Shown one piece after another: positions 28,140 through 36,092 of a stretch of DNA of 64,000 nucleotides; position 1 is the first letter of the stretch, and each line of letters starts with the position of its first letter. The stretch is from positions 1-64,000 of the forward strand of contig NZ_JAKLLN010000010.1 of NCBI RefSeq assembly GCF_023150065.1. The letters run 5' to 3'. This stretch comes from Zoogloea sp. GTDB taxonomy: Bacteria > Pseudomonadota > Gammaproteobacteria > Burkholderiales > Rhodocyclaceae. A program made the translations under genes and the position numbers. Below the pieces are notes generated by a model, which was given only the letters and a program-made list of their open reading frames with translations, made no database searches and had not been told where the DNA came from.

Positions 28140-28976
28140 ATGGCGGGAGCGGGAAGTATTGGTGAAATGGTGTTGCTGATTCGAGGGGCGCTCAAGGAGC
28201 ACTGTATCGATGTGCTTGAGCAACTGGATCAGCGAATCGAGGCTGATGAGGCTGCCTTTGAGGCTTTGGCAGACCAATATCAAGAAGGTCTAAAGGGACT
28301 CCGCGGACAGGTGGAGCAAGGAGGGGCTGAGGTCACGGCCGAGCTCGATGCGCTCCAAAGCGTCATAGATGCCGAAGCGAATCGGTTTTTTGAGGTGATT
28401 GAGCAGGTATCTCAGGCCAGCTCAACATTTGATGATGTCATTGCCCAGGGGGAGCAGCAGTTCTCAGACCTTCAAGCCGAACTGCTCGCCGCACTCGATG
28501 AAACGGAGCGATTGGTCGAGGATGCGTCGAGGGTACTCTCCGAGCACCATGACCGACTGGCCCAGGTGACCGGAGACCTTCTCGACACGGCGGGTCAGGG
28601 CGTTGATGCTGTCGTGCAGGCAATAGGTGACTTCGGCAAGGCCCGTGATGCGGTTTTCGAGGAGCTCGGCGCCCTCATGCAGCAGGTGGCCGATGCGCTC
28701 GGACAGAGCGACAGCGTGCTGCTGAGCGACTGGGGTTCGAGCATCGAGCAATTGGGGCAGGGGGCTGATCAGCTATTCGTCCAGGATCTCGGCTCAAGCC
28801 TGCGCAGTGATGCCGATCAACTCACCCAGGCCCTGGGCTTCCTTCAGGGCAACGCCGATCGTCTCTCCGACGTCTTTGGCGGTGATGTGGGTGATCTGCT
28901 GAATGCGCTCAAGGAGATCTCCGGCCTGATCGAACGCATCAAACCGCTGCTGGAGCAGGTTGAAATGCTTATTTAA
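28140..28976 (+). CDS. Helical coiled-coil protein 1, unknown
   Basis: A 278-aa acidic, almost entirely helical protein without signal peptide or membrane span. The start MAGAGSIGEMVLL is chosen because GGAGGAG lies seven bases upstream; an alternative ATG is nine codons earlier. Heptad patterns cover most of the length (QLDQRIEADEAAFEALADQ, ELLAALDETERLVEDASRV). The C-terminus is an amphipathic helix (GLIERIKPLLEQVEMLI). It is the first of four consecutive genes of similar size and build. No family recognised. Confidence 0.7.
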   Translation: MAGAGSIGEMVLLIRGALKEHCIDVLEQLDQRIEADEAAFEALADQYQEGLKGLRGQVEQGGAEVTAELDALQSVIDAEANRFFEVIEQVSQASSTFDDVIAQGEQQFSDLQAELLAALDETERLVEDASRVLSEHHDRLAQVTGDLLDTAGQGVDAVVQAIGDFGKARDAVFEELGALMQQVADALGQSDSVLLSDWGSSIEQLGQGADQLFVQDLGSSLRSDADQLTQALGFLQGNADRLSDVFGGDVGDLLNALKEISGLIERIKPLLEQVEMLI

Positions 28977-28989
28977 TGGGGGCCGAATC

Positions 28990-29919
28990 ATGAGTTACAT
29001 GGAACTTCAGGCAAATATCGATAGCCGCTTTAACCAGCTTCGCAACAGTCACCTTGAAGGGCTGGATGTCTTTCAGGCCCTGCAGTCTGTCGAACTGGTT
29101 GGCATTGATGAATCCATGACGGGTGTTGATCCCATCACGGACGCGATCTCCCACGCAGATGAGGGCTTCGCGAATCATCTGAGCAGCGTGCAGACGTTGA
29201 AGGATCAGGTCATTCCCGATGGCTTTGCCGCTGCCGAGATCCCGATCGCCCCTGCATCCGACGAATTGCATAGTCGATCCGATCAATGGGCGCAGGGGGC
29301 TGCCCAAGTGCAAGAGCACGTGCAACAGGCGATTACCGACGATCAGCGCTTGCGCGATGCCGATGTGAGTGTCTACGACGAGTTTCGGGCTGGTGTCGAG
29401 CAATTTGAGCAGGGTTTCAAGACCAGTCTCGACGCATTGGCGCAACAGCTTGAAGCCTTTCGCAGCGACACCCAGGACACCCGACAGCCAGCCTACCTTG
29501 ACGTCCTCCAGAATTTCAACGACACGCTCCGCGAGATTGGTGATGCACGCATACCCGATGCGGATTCAGCCTTCCGGGGGAGCTTCGATGCGAGTCAGGA
29601 AAACTTCATGCAGGTCGCCGAGTCCGTGGGCAACGCTTACCTGCAGTTTGCCCAGTCCACGCTGATCGATCTGGAGCGGTTCACTTCAGATCAGTTCTCG
29701 AATGTGTGGCAGCGCGAGGTCGAGCGATTGCAGGACGCCGTTCTGCAACGCGCCTCCGACGAAATAACCGATTCGATCACCGAGACGGAGCTCAGCGTGG
29801 CGATCTCGGGGGCGCTCACGCCAATCATGCCCGAGCTGATTGCCTTCCATAAGGCGGTTTCCGCACTGGAAGACGCCATTCAGATCTTCAAGGACGCCAA
29901 ACGTCTTTTCGGCGGCTGA
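28990..29919 (+). CDS. Helical coiled-coil protein 2, unknown
   Basis: A 309-aa helical protein starting MSYMELQANIDSRFNQL, 13 bp after the preceding stop. Helical repeats such as EFRAGVEQFEQGFKTSLDAL and FMQVAESVGNAYLQFAQS cover the length, and a hydrophobic patch occurs near LSVAISGALTPIMPELIAF. It ends DAIQIFKDAKRLFGG, a terminal amphipathic helix like those of its neighbours. No catalytic motif or transmembrane helix is convincing. Probably co-translated with, and a partner of, the adjacent coiled-coil proteins. Confidence 0.7.
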   Translation: MSYMELQANIDSRFNQLRNSHLEGLDVFQALQSVELVGIDESMTGVDPITDAISHADEGFANHLSSVQTLKDQVIPDGFAAAEIPIAPASDELHSRSDQWAQGAAQVQEHVQQAITDDQRLRDADVSVYDEFRAGVEQFEQGFKTSLDALAQQLEAFRSDTQDTRQPAYLDVLQNFNDTLREIGDARIPDADSAFRGSFDASQENFMQVAESVGNAYLQFAQSTLIDLERFTSDQFSNVWQREVERLQDAVLQRASDEITDSITETELSVAISGALTPIMPELIAFHKAVSALEDAIQIFKDAKRLFGG

Positions 29920-29948
29920 GCCCTGATACCCAAACCTGGAGAACGCTC

Positions 29949-30875
29949 ATGAACGAGCAATCGGAGAGATTACTCAAGGACGGCGAGATACTCGTCGCCG
30001 ACATCGATTCACTGGACGACGCCGCAGCACGCCTGAGAGAGCGCGTTGCAGCCCTGCAGGATCAATTACTGGAGGATCGTGAGGCGATTGCGTCCGAGGC
30101 CGCGTCCCTTCAGCAGGAGCTCGAAACCCTGCGCGAGGAGGCCGACCAACACGCGTCACGGCTTGCCGACCTTGCATCCACGCTTGCCGCTGAAGTGCAG
30201 GCGGCAGTCAACGAACTCGACGCGGCGGCGCAGGACATCGCCGCTGCGTTGGACGAAACCCGCACAACATTTGAAGGCGAAAGTGGGCGGGTCGAAAGCG
30301 CCAGATCGGCCTTTGCGCAGCAGCACGAAGCGCATGTGGCCTCCGCAGACCAACAGAACACCGCCGTACTGCAGGCCCATGAGGATACGCGCGGCCGATA
30401 CGAAGCCTCCGAGCGGCGCATTGCCGAGAGTACGGAACACGCCAGCGCGACCCAGAGCCGACTCGCCACCATTGCAGAAGAGTTCGGCGCGGCCACCGGA
30501 GAGCAACAGCAGCAACTGGCATCCTCCACAGAAGAAGAGGTGTTCCGTAAGTCCGAGGAGATTGTCCGGGAGCTGGTCGAGAAGCTGAAGCAGCTCACGG
30601 ACGAGGTGATGCGGGCGAGGACAGAAGCACATCAGGAGGAACTCGGCGACGCCTTGAACACCCAGGTGCAAGACGTGCTCGACGAGCTGCTGGGCAGGGT
30701 GACGCAGACGCTCGAATCCGTCTCCACGCGCATCGCTGGCGGCTGCGACGGCAATCGTGAGTGCCGCAATGCCATGGCGCCCGTACGCGAGGCGCTGGAC
30801 GACCTCGTCGAACCGATCAAGACGGTGCTCGAGAACGTCAAGCACATCGCCGGCATCGTCGGCTTTCACGCATAG
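29949..30875 (+). CDS. Helical coiled-coil protein 3, unknown
   Basis: A 308-aa protein with strong, nearly continuous heptads from residue 10 to 240 (LRERVAALQDQLLEDREAIA, LEESVKEL-like patterns, EIVRELVEKLKQLTDEVMRA). A short Cys-containing break (AGGCDGNRECRNAMAP) precedes the C-terminal helix LDDLVEPIKTVLENVKHIAG. The two cysteines could pair or bind a metal. No signal peptide. Third of the four-gene helical series; 29 bp after the previous gene. Confidence 0.72.
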   Translation: MNEQSERLLKDGEILVADIDSLDDAAARLRERVAALQDQLLEDREAIASEAASLQQELETLREEADQHASRLADLASTLAAEVQAAVNELDAAAQDIAAALDETRTTFEGESGRVESARSAFAQQHEAHVASADQQNTAVLQAHEDTRGRYEASERRIAESTEHASATQSRLATIAEEFGAATGEQQQQLASSTEEEVFRKSEEIVRELVEKLKQLTDEVMRARTEAHQEELGDALNTQVQDVLDELLGRVTQTLESVSTRIAGGCDGNRECRNAMAPVREALDDLVEPIKTVLENVKHIAGIVGFHA

Positions 30876-30886
30876 GGAGAACGAAC

Positions 30887-31807
30887 ATGGCGGAAGATGT
30901 ACGCGACCAGGCGGACCAGGAACTTGCCGAGTTCCAGCAATTTGTGGATGACTGCCGTGGATACCAGACAGCCCTTGCCCAGGATGTCGAAGCAGCCGAG
31001 CACCTTCTCGATGCGGTGGCGCAGCGGTCAAGGGCGTTTCGCTCGGCGGCCGTGCAGCGGATCGCGACGTTGCGTCAGGGTATTGATGAAGTACGCAGCG
31101 AGTTTCAAAGCCAACTGAGCGCGGTGGAGGAGCGCAGCCTTGAAACGGCCCAGCATGCGCGCCAGGCTGCCGAGACCTTCCGGGGCAGGATAGACGAAAT
31201 GGCGAGCCGGCTTGCCGAGTTGCGTGGTCGGCTGGAGTCTGCAGCAGCCCTCGTCGAGACCGGCGTCGAGGCCGTGTCGCAACGGGCAGGCCAGCTCGAC
31301 TCCGCCCGCCAGCAGATGGTGCAGCGGCTGCTCGAACAGAAGGCAAACGTCGAACAGACGACCGAAACACGCGTCGAGAATGACGCCGCACGCCATATTC
31401 AGACCTTCGACACCGAAGCCGACCGGTTTGAAAGCGAGTTCCGAAACGGGTTTGACCGGGCTATCGAGGCGGGCTCCCGGCAGTTTGTCTCCGCCTGCCA
31501 GGCGACGGTCTCCCAGCTTGAGGGCTCGGCCACACAACTGGTCAGCGAGTTTGAACAAACCGTTGAACGCACTCTGCAGCAGTTTGCCGAGATCCAGGCG
31601 CAGCAGGTACAGGCCCTGCAACGCACCATGGAGCAAACCCGGAACACCGTCACGAGCGTAGCCGACGCCTTCGACTCCCACGCCGCGGAGTTTGAAACGG
31701 CAACCGAGAACGTCAACGACGCGATGGATCAGACCCAGGTCGGGCTCAAGGTCACGGTCGGGACGCTCGAGAAGGTCAAGTCGATCCTCGAAGAGATCCG
31801 GCTGTGA
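30887..31807 (+). CDS. Helical coiled-coil protein 4, unknown
   Basis: A 306-aa helical protein starting MAEDVRDQADQELAEFQQF after GGGAGAACGAAC. It is rich in Gln, Glu and Arg (SQLSAVEERSLETAQHARQA, TLQQFAEIQAQQVQALQ) and resembles chemoreceptor-like or apolipophorin-like helical rods in composition. The C-terminus VTVGTLEKVKSILEEIRL again ends in an amphipathic helix. Its TGA overlaps the GTG start of the exported protein that follows, so the two are translationally coupled. Confidence 0.72.
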   Translation: MAEDVRDQADQELAEFQQFVDDCRGYQTALAQDVEAAEHLLDAVAQRSRAFRSAAVQRIATLRQGIDEVRSEFQSQLSAVEERSLETAQHARQAAETFRGRIDEMASRLAELRGRLESAAALVETGVEAVSQRAGQLDSARQQMVQRLLEQKANVEQTTETRVENDAARHIQTFDTEADRFESEFRNGFDRAIEAGSRQFVSACQATVSQLEGSATQLVSEFEQTVERTLQQFAEIQAQQVQALQRTMEQTRNTVTSVADAFDSHAAEFETATENVNDAMDQTQVGLKVTVGTLEKVKSILEEIRL

Positions 31808-32421
31808 GTATCGCCCTGGCCGGAACCTCCCTAGCTGCTTGTCGCAAGCTGGCAGCTTGGGCCTTGGCGTTTCTGCTGCCGGCATCTGCGTTTGCCGGGC
31901 CTCACCGCGTCGTCGACCTGCGCAACCAATCCGATGCCAGTGGTGAGTACGAGATCTCCTTCTGTGCAAGGCCCAGCCCTGCAGCTGGCGGTTTGCCGGG
32001 GCACGCCTTTGTTGCCTTCAGTCACCTGCCGGCAAGCGGGGCACGGGCATTCACGGCGCTTGGTCACACCACACACGCAGGGCCGGTTCGTGCATTGCTC
32101 AGTTACGGGGGGAGTTTCAGCGTGCCCGGCGTGCTCCAGGAAGAGCACTACACCGCCGTCAAGGAGGCCTGCCTGGTGGTCAAGGTCAATCAACCCGACT
32201 ACGAGCGCGCCCTGAGCAGTAGCCAATCTGTGTTGACCAAGCTGGGGCTTGCCACCGGACAGGGGCCCGTGCTGCTGGCCTATTCCCTCGGTGCGCAAGA
32301 CTGCATGAGCTACATGATGACCGTCGCGAGGGGGTTGCGCGCGCCCGGTTTGACGGTGCCGTCACGGGGCAAGACCGAGCTTCCCCTGCACTATCTGCGC
32401 CGATTCATCGACGCCAATTGA
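31804..32421 (+). CDS. Exported protein, possible permuted papain-fold (NlpC/P60-like)
   Basis: A 205-aa protein from a GTG that overlaps the upstream stop (GTGA). A signal peptide is visible (AAWALAFLLPASAFA-GPHR). The mature part has a His in LPGHAFVAFSH and a Cys in GAQDCMSYMMTVARGL, in the His-then-Cys order of circularly permuted papain-like enzymes (LRAT/YiiX-type). That makes a cell-wall or amide/thioester hydrolase possible, but the fold is only inferred from these two motifs. It would act in the periplasm, on the same side as the FGE-like domains of the downstream kinases. Confidence 0.6.
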   Translation: MSIALAGTSLAACRKLAAWALAFLLPASAFAGPHRVVDLRNQSDASGEYEISFCARPSPAAGGLPGHAFVAFSHLPASGARAFTALGHTTHAGPVRALLSYGGSFSVPGVLQEEHYTAVKEACLVVKVNQPDYERALSSSQSVLTKLGLATGQGPVLLAYSLGAQDCMSYMMTVARGLRAPGLTVPSRGKTELPLHYLRRFIDAN

Positions 32422-32446
32422 AACGAAACCTGGAGGTCGACGCGTC

Positions 32447-33913
32447 GTGAGCAAAGCCAATGCCCTTACTGGTGGCGCGGTGCTTACCCTGTCCGGAGCT
32501 TCGGACCCGGGCAAATCCCGCGATCACAACGAAGACAGTCTGTTGCTGGACCCCGAACTCGGCCTGGTGGCCGTGGCGGACGGGCTCGGAGGCCACAACG
32601 CCGGCGAAGTGGCCAGTGACATCGTCACTCAGGTGCTGGCTTACGCCGTACGGAGAAGGCTGTTGGCCATCGGTGGCGAACACCTTAACGCCGTTGAACT
32701 CGAAGCCGAGACCCTCGAACTGGTGCTGCGTGCGGCGCTGGTAGACGCGCACGCCGAGGTGCTCGAAGCAGCCAGGGCTGCGCAGGGCCGATCGGGGATG
32801 GCGTCCACGGTCGTGGCGTTGCTTGTACACGGCGGAACGGCGGTGCTGGGCTGGGTGGGTGACTCCCCCGCCTACCGTTTCCAGGGGGGGCGTCTGGGCT
32901 CTCCGCTTACCCGAAGCCACAACCTGTCCCAGGATTCGGGGCGACCACCACGAAACGGCGGGGCCGGCAAGTCCTTGCTGACCCGCGTGATGGGCGGCGG
33001 CGACAACATCTTCATGCCCGACACCCTCATCTTCCCCGTGTCTGCCGGTGAAACCTACCTCTTGTGTTCCGACGGGCTGACCGACATGGTCAGTGATACC
33101 GAGATCGGCGAGATCCTGCGCGCATCCTCTTCGGATCTGGAACACGCTTCCGGACAGCTCATCCAGGCAGCCAACCGTGCCGGAGGCGAAGACAACATCA
33201 CTGTCGCTCTGCTGCGGATAGACCAGGCACCCCAGAGCCTGATCGAAAGGGGTGAGCAAGCCGGACACCGCGCGACGGATACGACGACCGACCACGCCCG
33301 CGGAGAGCAGCGGGCCACGCGCTCGGGAGTGTGGTTAGGGCTTGCGGGGGGGCTTCTGGTCATCCTCATGGCAGCGAGCGGAGGCTGGTGGGCTGGGGCG
33401 AAGTCCATGGTGTCTGATCACCGGCAGTCCAGGGCGGAGGATGCCGCACGCATCGCCGGCCTTCAATTGGAGCTTCAGGGCACCGAGCGGCAGCTGGGCA
33501 AACTGCGAGCCGAACTTGATCAGCGTCGCCGTGAAGAATCAAGCCCGCCCCGCGCAGGCGTGCCAAACGGCGTCATGAACCCTGCAGCTCTTTTCGGTGA
33601 CGGAGCAAAGGCAACACCCCCCAATAAATCGCCTGTCGAGTCTCGGGCCAAGACAGATGCAGCGAGGGCAACAGCCGAATCCGGAAACCCGGTCTCTCGC
33701 CGGCCCAAGGCGCGTGAAAGCTCGGCGGCCCCGCACGATAGCCAGGCAAGCACCTCTGCTGACAGTAAAAAAGATAAGGGCGCGGCGGCGCCGGACAAGC
33801 CAAAGGCGCGAGATCCTGAAAAGAAATCCGATCACGCCAATGCAAGGCCAGCGGCCAAGCCAGAGGGCACCTCGGGCACCCGGCCCGGCCCGGCCTCGTC
33901 CGAATCCCCATAA
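32447..33913 (+). CDS. PP2C-family Ser/Thr phosphatase with TM and low-complexity tail
   Basis: A 488-aa protein from a GTG preceded by TGGAGG. The catalytic domain (1-250) has all PP2C metal sites: SDPGKSRDHNEDSLLL, VAVADGLGGHNAGE, GWVGDSPAYRF, LLCSDGLTDMVSD and GGEDNITVALL. A single TM helix follows (about 296-316, LGLAGGLLVILMAASGGWW), then a short coiled coil and a Lys/Pro/Ala-rich tail (about 350-488) likely in the periplasm. It sits directly before the kinase genes, 11 bp from the first, and is the obvious opposing phosphatase. Confidence 0.92.
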   Translation: MSKANALTGGAVLTLSGASDPGKSRDHNEDSLLLDPELGLVAVADGLGGHNAGEVASDIVTQVLAYAVRRRLLAIGGEHLNAVELEAETLELVLRAALVDAHAEVLEAARAAQGRSGMASTVVALLVHGGTAVLGWVGDSPAYRFQGGRLGSPLTRSHNLSQDSGRPPRNGGAGKSLLTRVMGGGDNIFMPDTLIFPVSAGETYLLCSDGLTDMVSDTEIGEILRASSSDLEHASGQLIQAANRAGGEDNITVALLRIDQAPQSLIERGEQAGHRATDTTTDHARGEQRATRSGVWLGLAGGLLVILMAASGGWWAGAKSMVSDHRQSRAEDAARIAGLQLELQGTERQLGKLRAELDQRRREESSPPRAGVPNGVMNPAALFGDGAKATPPNKSPVESRAKTDAARATAESGNPVSRRPKARESSAAPHDSQASTSADSKKDKGAAAPDKPKARDPEKKSDHANARPAAKPEGTSGTRPGPASSESP

Positions 33914-33924
33914 GGAACACGACA

Positions 33925-35973
33925 ATGTCCGATTCAGACAGCGTGTATGTGCATCACAGCGTGCAAGCGGAAGCCGGCGACGACGATATCCTGCGTCTGC
34001 CGGTGGGCACGGTGCTGATCGATCGACTCGAGATTAGCGGCTTTCTGGGCAGCGGCGGGTTCGGCATTGTCTATTCGGCGCTGGACCGTGAGCGGCAGGG
34101 GCGCGAATGCGCGCTGAAGGAGTTCCTCCCGAGCCAGCACGGCTGTGTCCGGGTGGGCTCCCGGGTGAGCGCGCGCAACCGCCGGGACGAAGCCGTGTTT
34201 GAACAGGGCCGCGCTGCCTTCATCGAGGAGGCGCGCCTGCTCAAAGCCCTGTCCCACCCGGCCATCGTGCAGGTGGATGAATGCTTCGAAGCCAATGGCA
34301 CGGCGTACATCGTCATGGAACGATTGCACGGGGAAACCCTGGACACACGCCTGGAGCGGCACGTGTCGTGGGACGAAGAGACCCTGCGGGGCCTGCTCGA
34401 GACACTGCTTGGAGCGCTGGACTACCTGCACAGCAAACGGATACTTCACCGTGACCTCACCCCGCGCAACGTGTTCCTGGTCGAGGGCCGTGGCCCGGTG
34501 CTGATCGACTTTGGGTCTGCGCGGCAGTGCATCGGCAAGGTGTCCCATTCGCTCACGGCGATCGCCAGCCAGGGCTACGCGCCGATCGAGCAATACGACG
34601 ACCATGGCCTGGAAGAGCAAGGCCCGCCAACCGACCTGTATGCCCTTGGGGCAACCTTCTACCACCTTGCCACGGGCAACCGGCCCATTGCGGCAACGAG
34701 CCGAACCGTGAAGGACAGGCTGCGCCCGGCGACAGAGGTGGCGGCGGGCCGGTATGGCGCGGTGTTCCTGAAGAGCCTGGACAAGGCCCTGAAGGTGAGC
34801 GCTGAGGAGCGCTGGCAAACGAGTACCGAGTGGGCCAGGGCCCTCAATGAAGAGTCGACGCCCCCAAAGCGTCCGCAGTCCCCTCGTCCGGATGGGGATC
34901 CGCCTCCTGACCGAAAGGCTTTGTGGATTGGCCTGCTGGTGGTGCTTTGCGTGATCGTTGGCGGAGTCTTTGGTTACCGGTACTACCAGGAGGTTCAGGC
35001 GATGGAGGCGAAGTTGCGTGCTGAGCGTGAGGAAAATGAGTCGAAAGCCAAGACCCTGCGCGCGGCTGCCGATCTCAAGGCCCGTCTGGAGCTTGAATTT
35101 CCGCCTGGTCGACACTTCAAGGAGTGTGAGGATTGCCCGGTGCTGGTGGTGATTCCATCAGGGAGCTTCGACATGGGAAGCCCGGCGGGTGAGAAGGGCA
35201 GGCAAAAGGATGAGGGGCCGATCCATCGGGTCACGATCGCACAGCGCTTTGCCATGGGCAATGTGGAGGTGACGGTGGGGCAGTGGAGAGCCTTTGTGCG
35301 AGCGACGGGCTATGTGAGTGATGCGGAAAGGAATGCTCACGGAGGAAAAGGCTGCATTTCATGGGACGTGAGTCGCGGAAAGGATGCCTACGTTCAGGGC
35401 CGGCAATGGGGCAAGCCGAGCTATGCGCAGTCGGACGAGCACCCCGTCGTCTGTGTGAGTTTTGACGATGTGGGCGCCTATCTGAAATGGTTGAGTGATC
35501 GCACCGGCAAGGCCTACCGGCTGCCAAGTGAGGCGGAGTGGGAGTATGCGGTGCGGGCGGGTAGTCAGTCGTCACGTCCATGGGGCGAAGCACGAGATGA
35601 TGCCTGTCGTTTTGCCAACGTCTCGGATCGGAGCAAGGAGCCAAAGGATCTCTTCTTTTTCTCGGACAAACACGACTGTGATGACGGGCACTTCTACCCG
35701 GCACCGGTTGGGAGCTATCTGCCAAACGGCTTTGGATTGCAGGACATGATCGGGAACGTATGGGAATGGGTGGAGGACTGCTGGAACGAGAGCTTTGGGG
35801 GCGCCCCTGCGGACGGGAGTGCGTGGAGGACGGGGGACTGTGGTCGGCGCGTGTTGCGCGGTGGTGCGTGGGGCAGTGGCCCGGACGTCGCGCGCTCCGC
35901 CAACCGCAACGGGGACTTTTCCGGATACCGGTTCGACGTCATTGGTTTTCGGGTGGCGAGGACGCTTTTTTAG
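33925..35973 (+). CDS. Membrane Ser/Thr kinase with C-terminal FGE-sulfatase/CLec domain (1)
   Basis: A 682-aa Pkn1-like protein. The kinase domain (about 35-310) is complete: G-loop LGSGGFGIVY (41-50), Lys65 in CALKEF, HRDLTPRN (175-182), IDFGSARQ (194-201) and an activation/APE region with GYAPIEQYDDHG. TM about 333-355, coiled coil to 390, then an FGE-sulfatase-type domain (392-682) placed in the periplasm. FGE scaffold motifs are present (IPSGSFDMGSP, YRLPSEAEWEYAVRAG, GNVWEWVEDCW, RGGAW, GFRVARTLF). The two catalytic Cys of true formylglycine-generating enzymes are missing after RGGAW. The C-terminal 130 bp resemble a DGR variable region. Confidence 0.92.
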   Translation: MSDSDSVYVHHSVQAEAGDDDILRLPVGTVLIDRLEISGFLGSGGFGIVYSALDRERQGRECALKEFLPSQHGCVRVGSRVSARNRRDEAVFEQGRAAFIEEARLLKALSHPAIVQVDECFEANGTAYIVMERLHGETLDTRLERHVSWDEETLRGLLETLLGALDYLHSKRILHRDLTPRNVFLVEGRGPVLIDFGSARQCIGKVSHSLTAIASQGYAPIEQYDDHGLEEQGPPTDLYALGATFYHLATGNRPIAATSRTVKDRLRPATEVAAGRYGAVFLKSLDKALKVSAEERWQTSTEWARALNEESTPPKRPQSPRPDGDPPPDRKALWIGLLVVLCVIVGGVFGYRYYQEVQAMEAKLRAEREENESKAKTLRAAADLKARLELEFPPGRHFKECEDCPVLVVIPSGSFDMGSPAGEKGRQKDEGPIHRVTIAQRFAMGNVEVTVGQWRAFVRATGYVSDAERNAHGGKGCISWDVSRGKDAYVQGRQWGKPSYAQSDEHPVVCVSFDDVGAYLKWLSDRTGKAYRLPSEAEWEYAVRAGSQSSRPWGEARDDACRFANVSDRSKEPKDLFFFSDKHDCDDGHFYPAPVGSYLPNGFGLQDMIGNVWEWVEDCWNESFGGAPADGSAWRTGDCGRRVLRGGAWGSGPDVARSANRNGDFSGYRFDVIGFRVARTLF

Positions 35974-36092
35974 ATCCTGAATCCTTACCCCCTTACCTCC
36001 TGCACCACGAAGGCCGCCCACCGCCAGCGCACCATGCCGCCGCTGGCAACCGGGGTGGGCCCATGTTCAACTTGATTGAGGCTTGATCGCAG

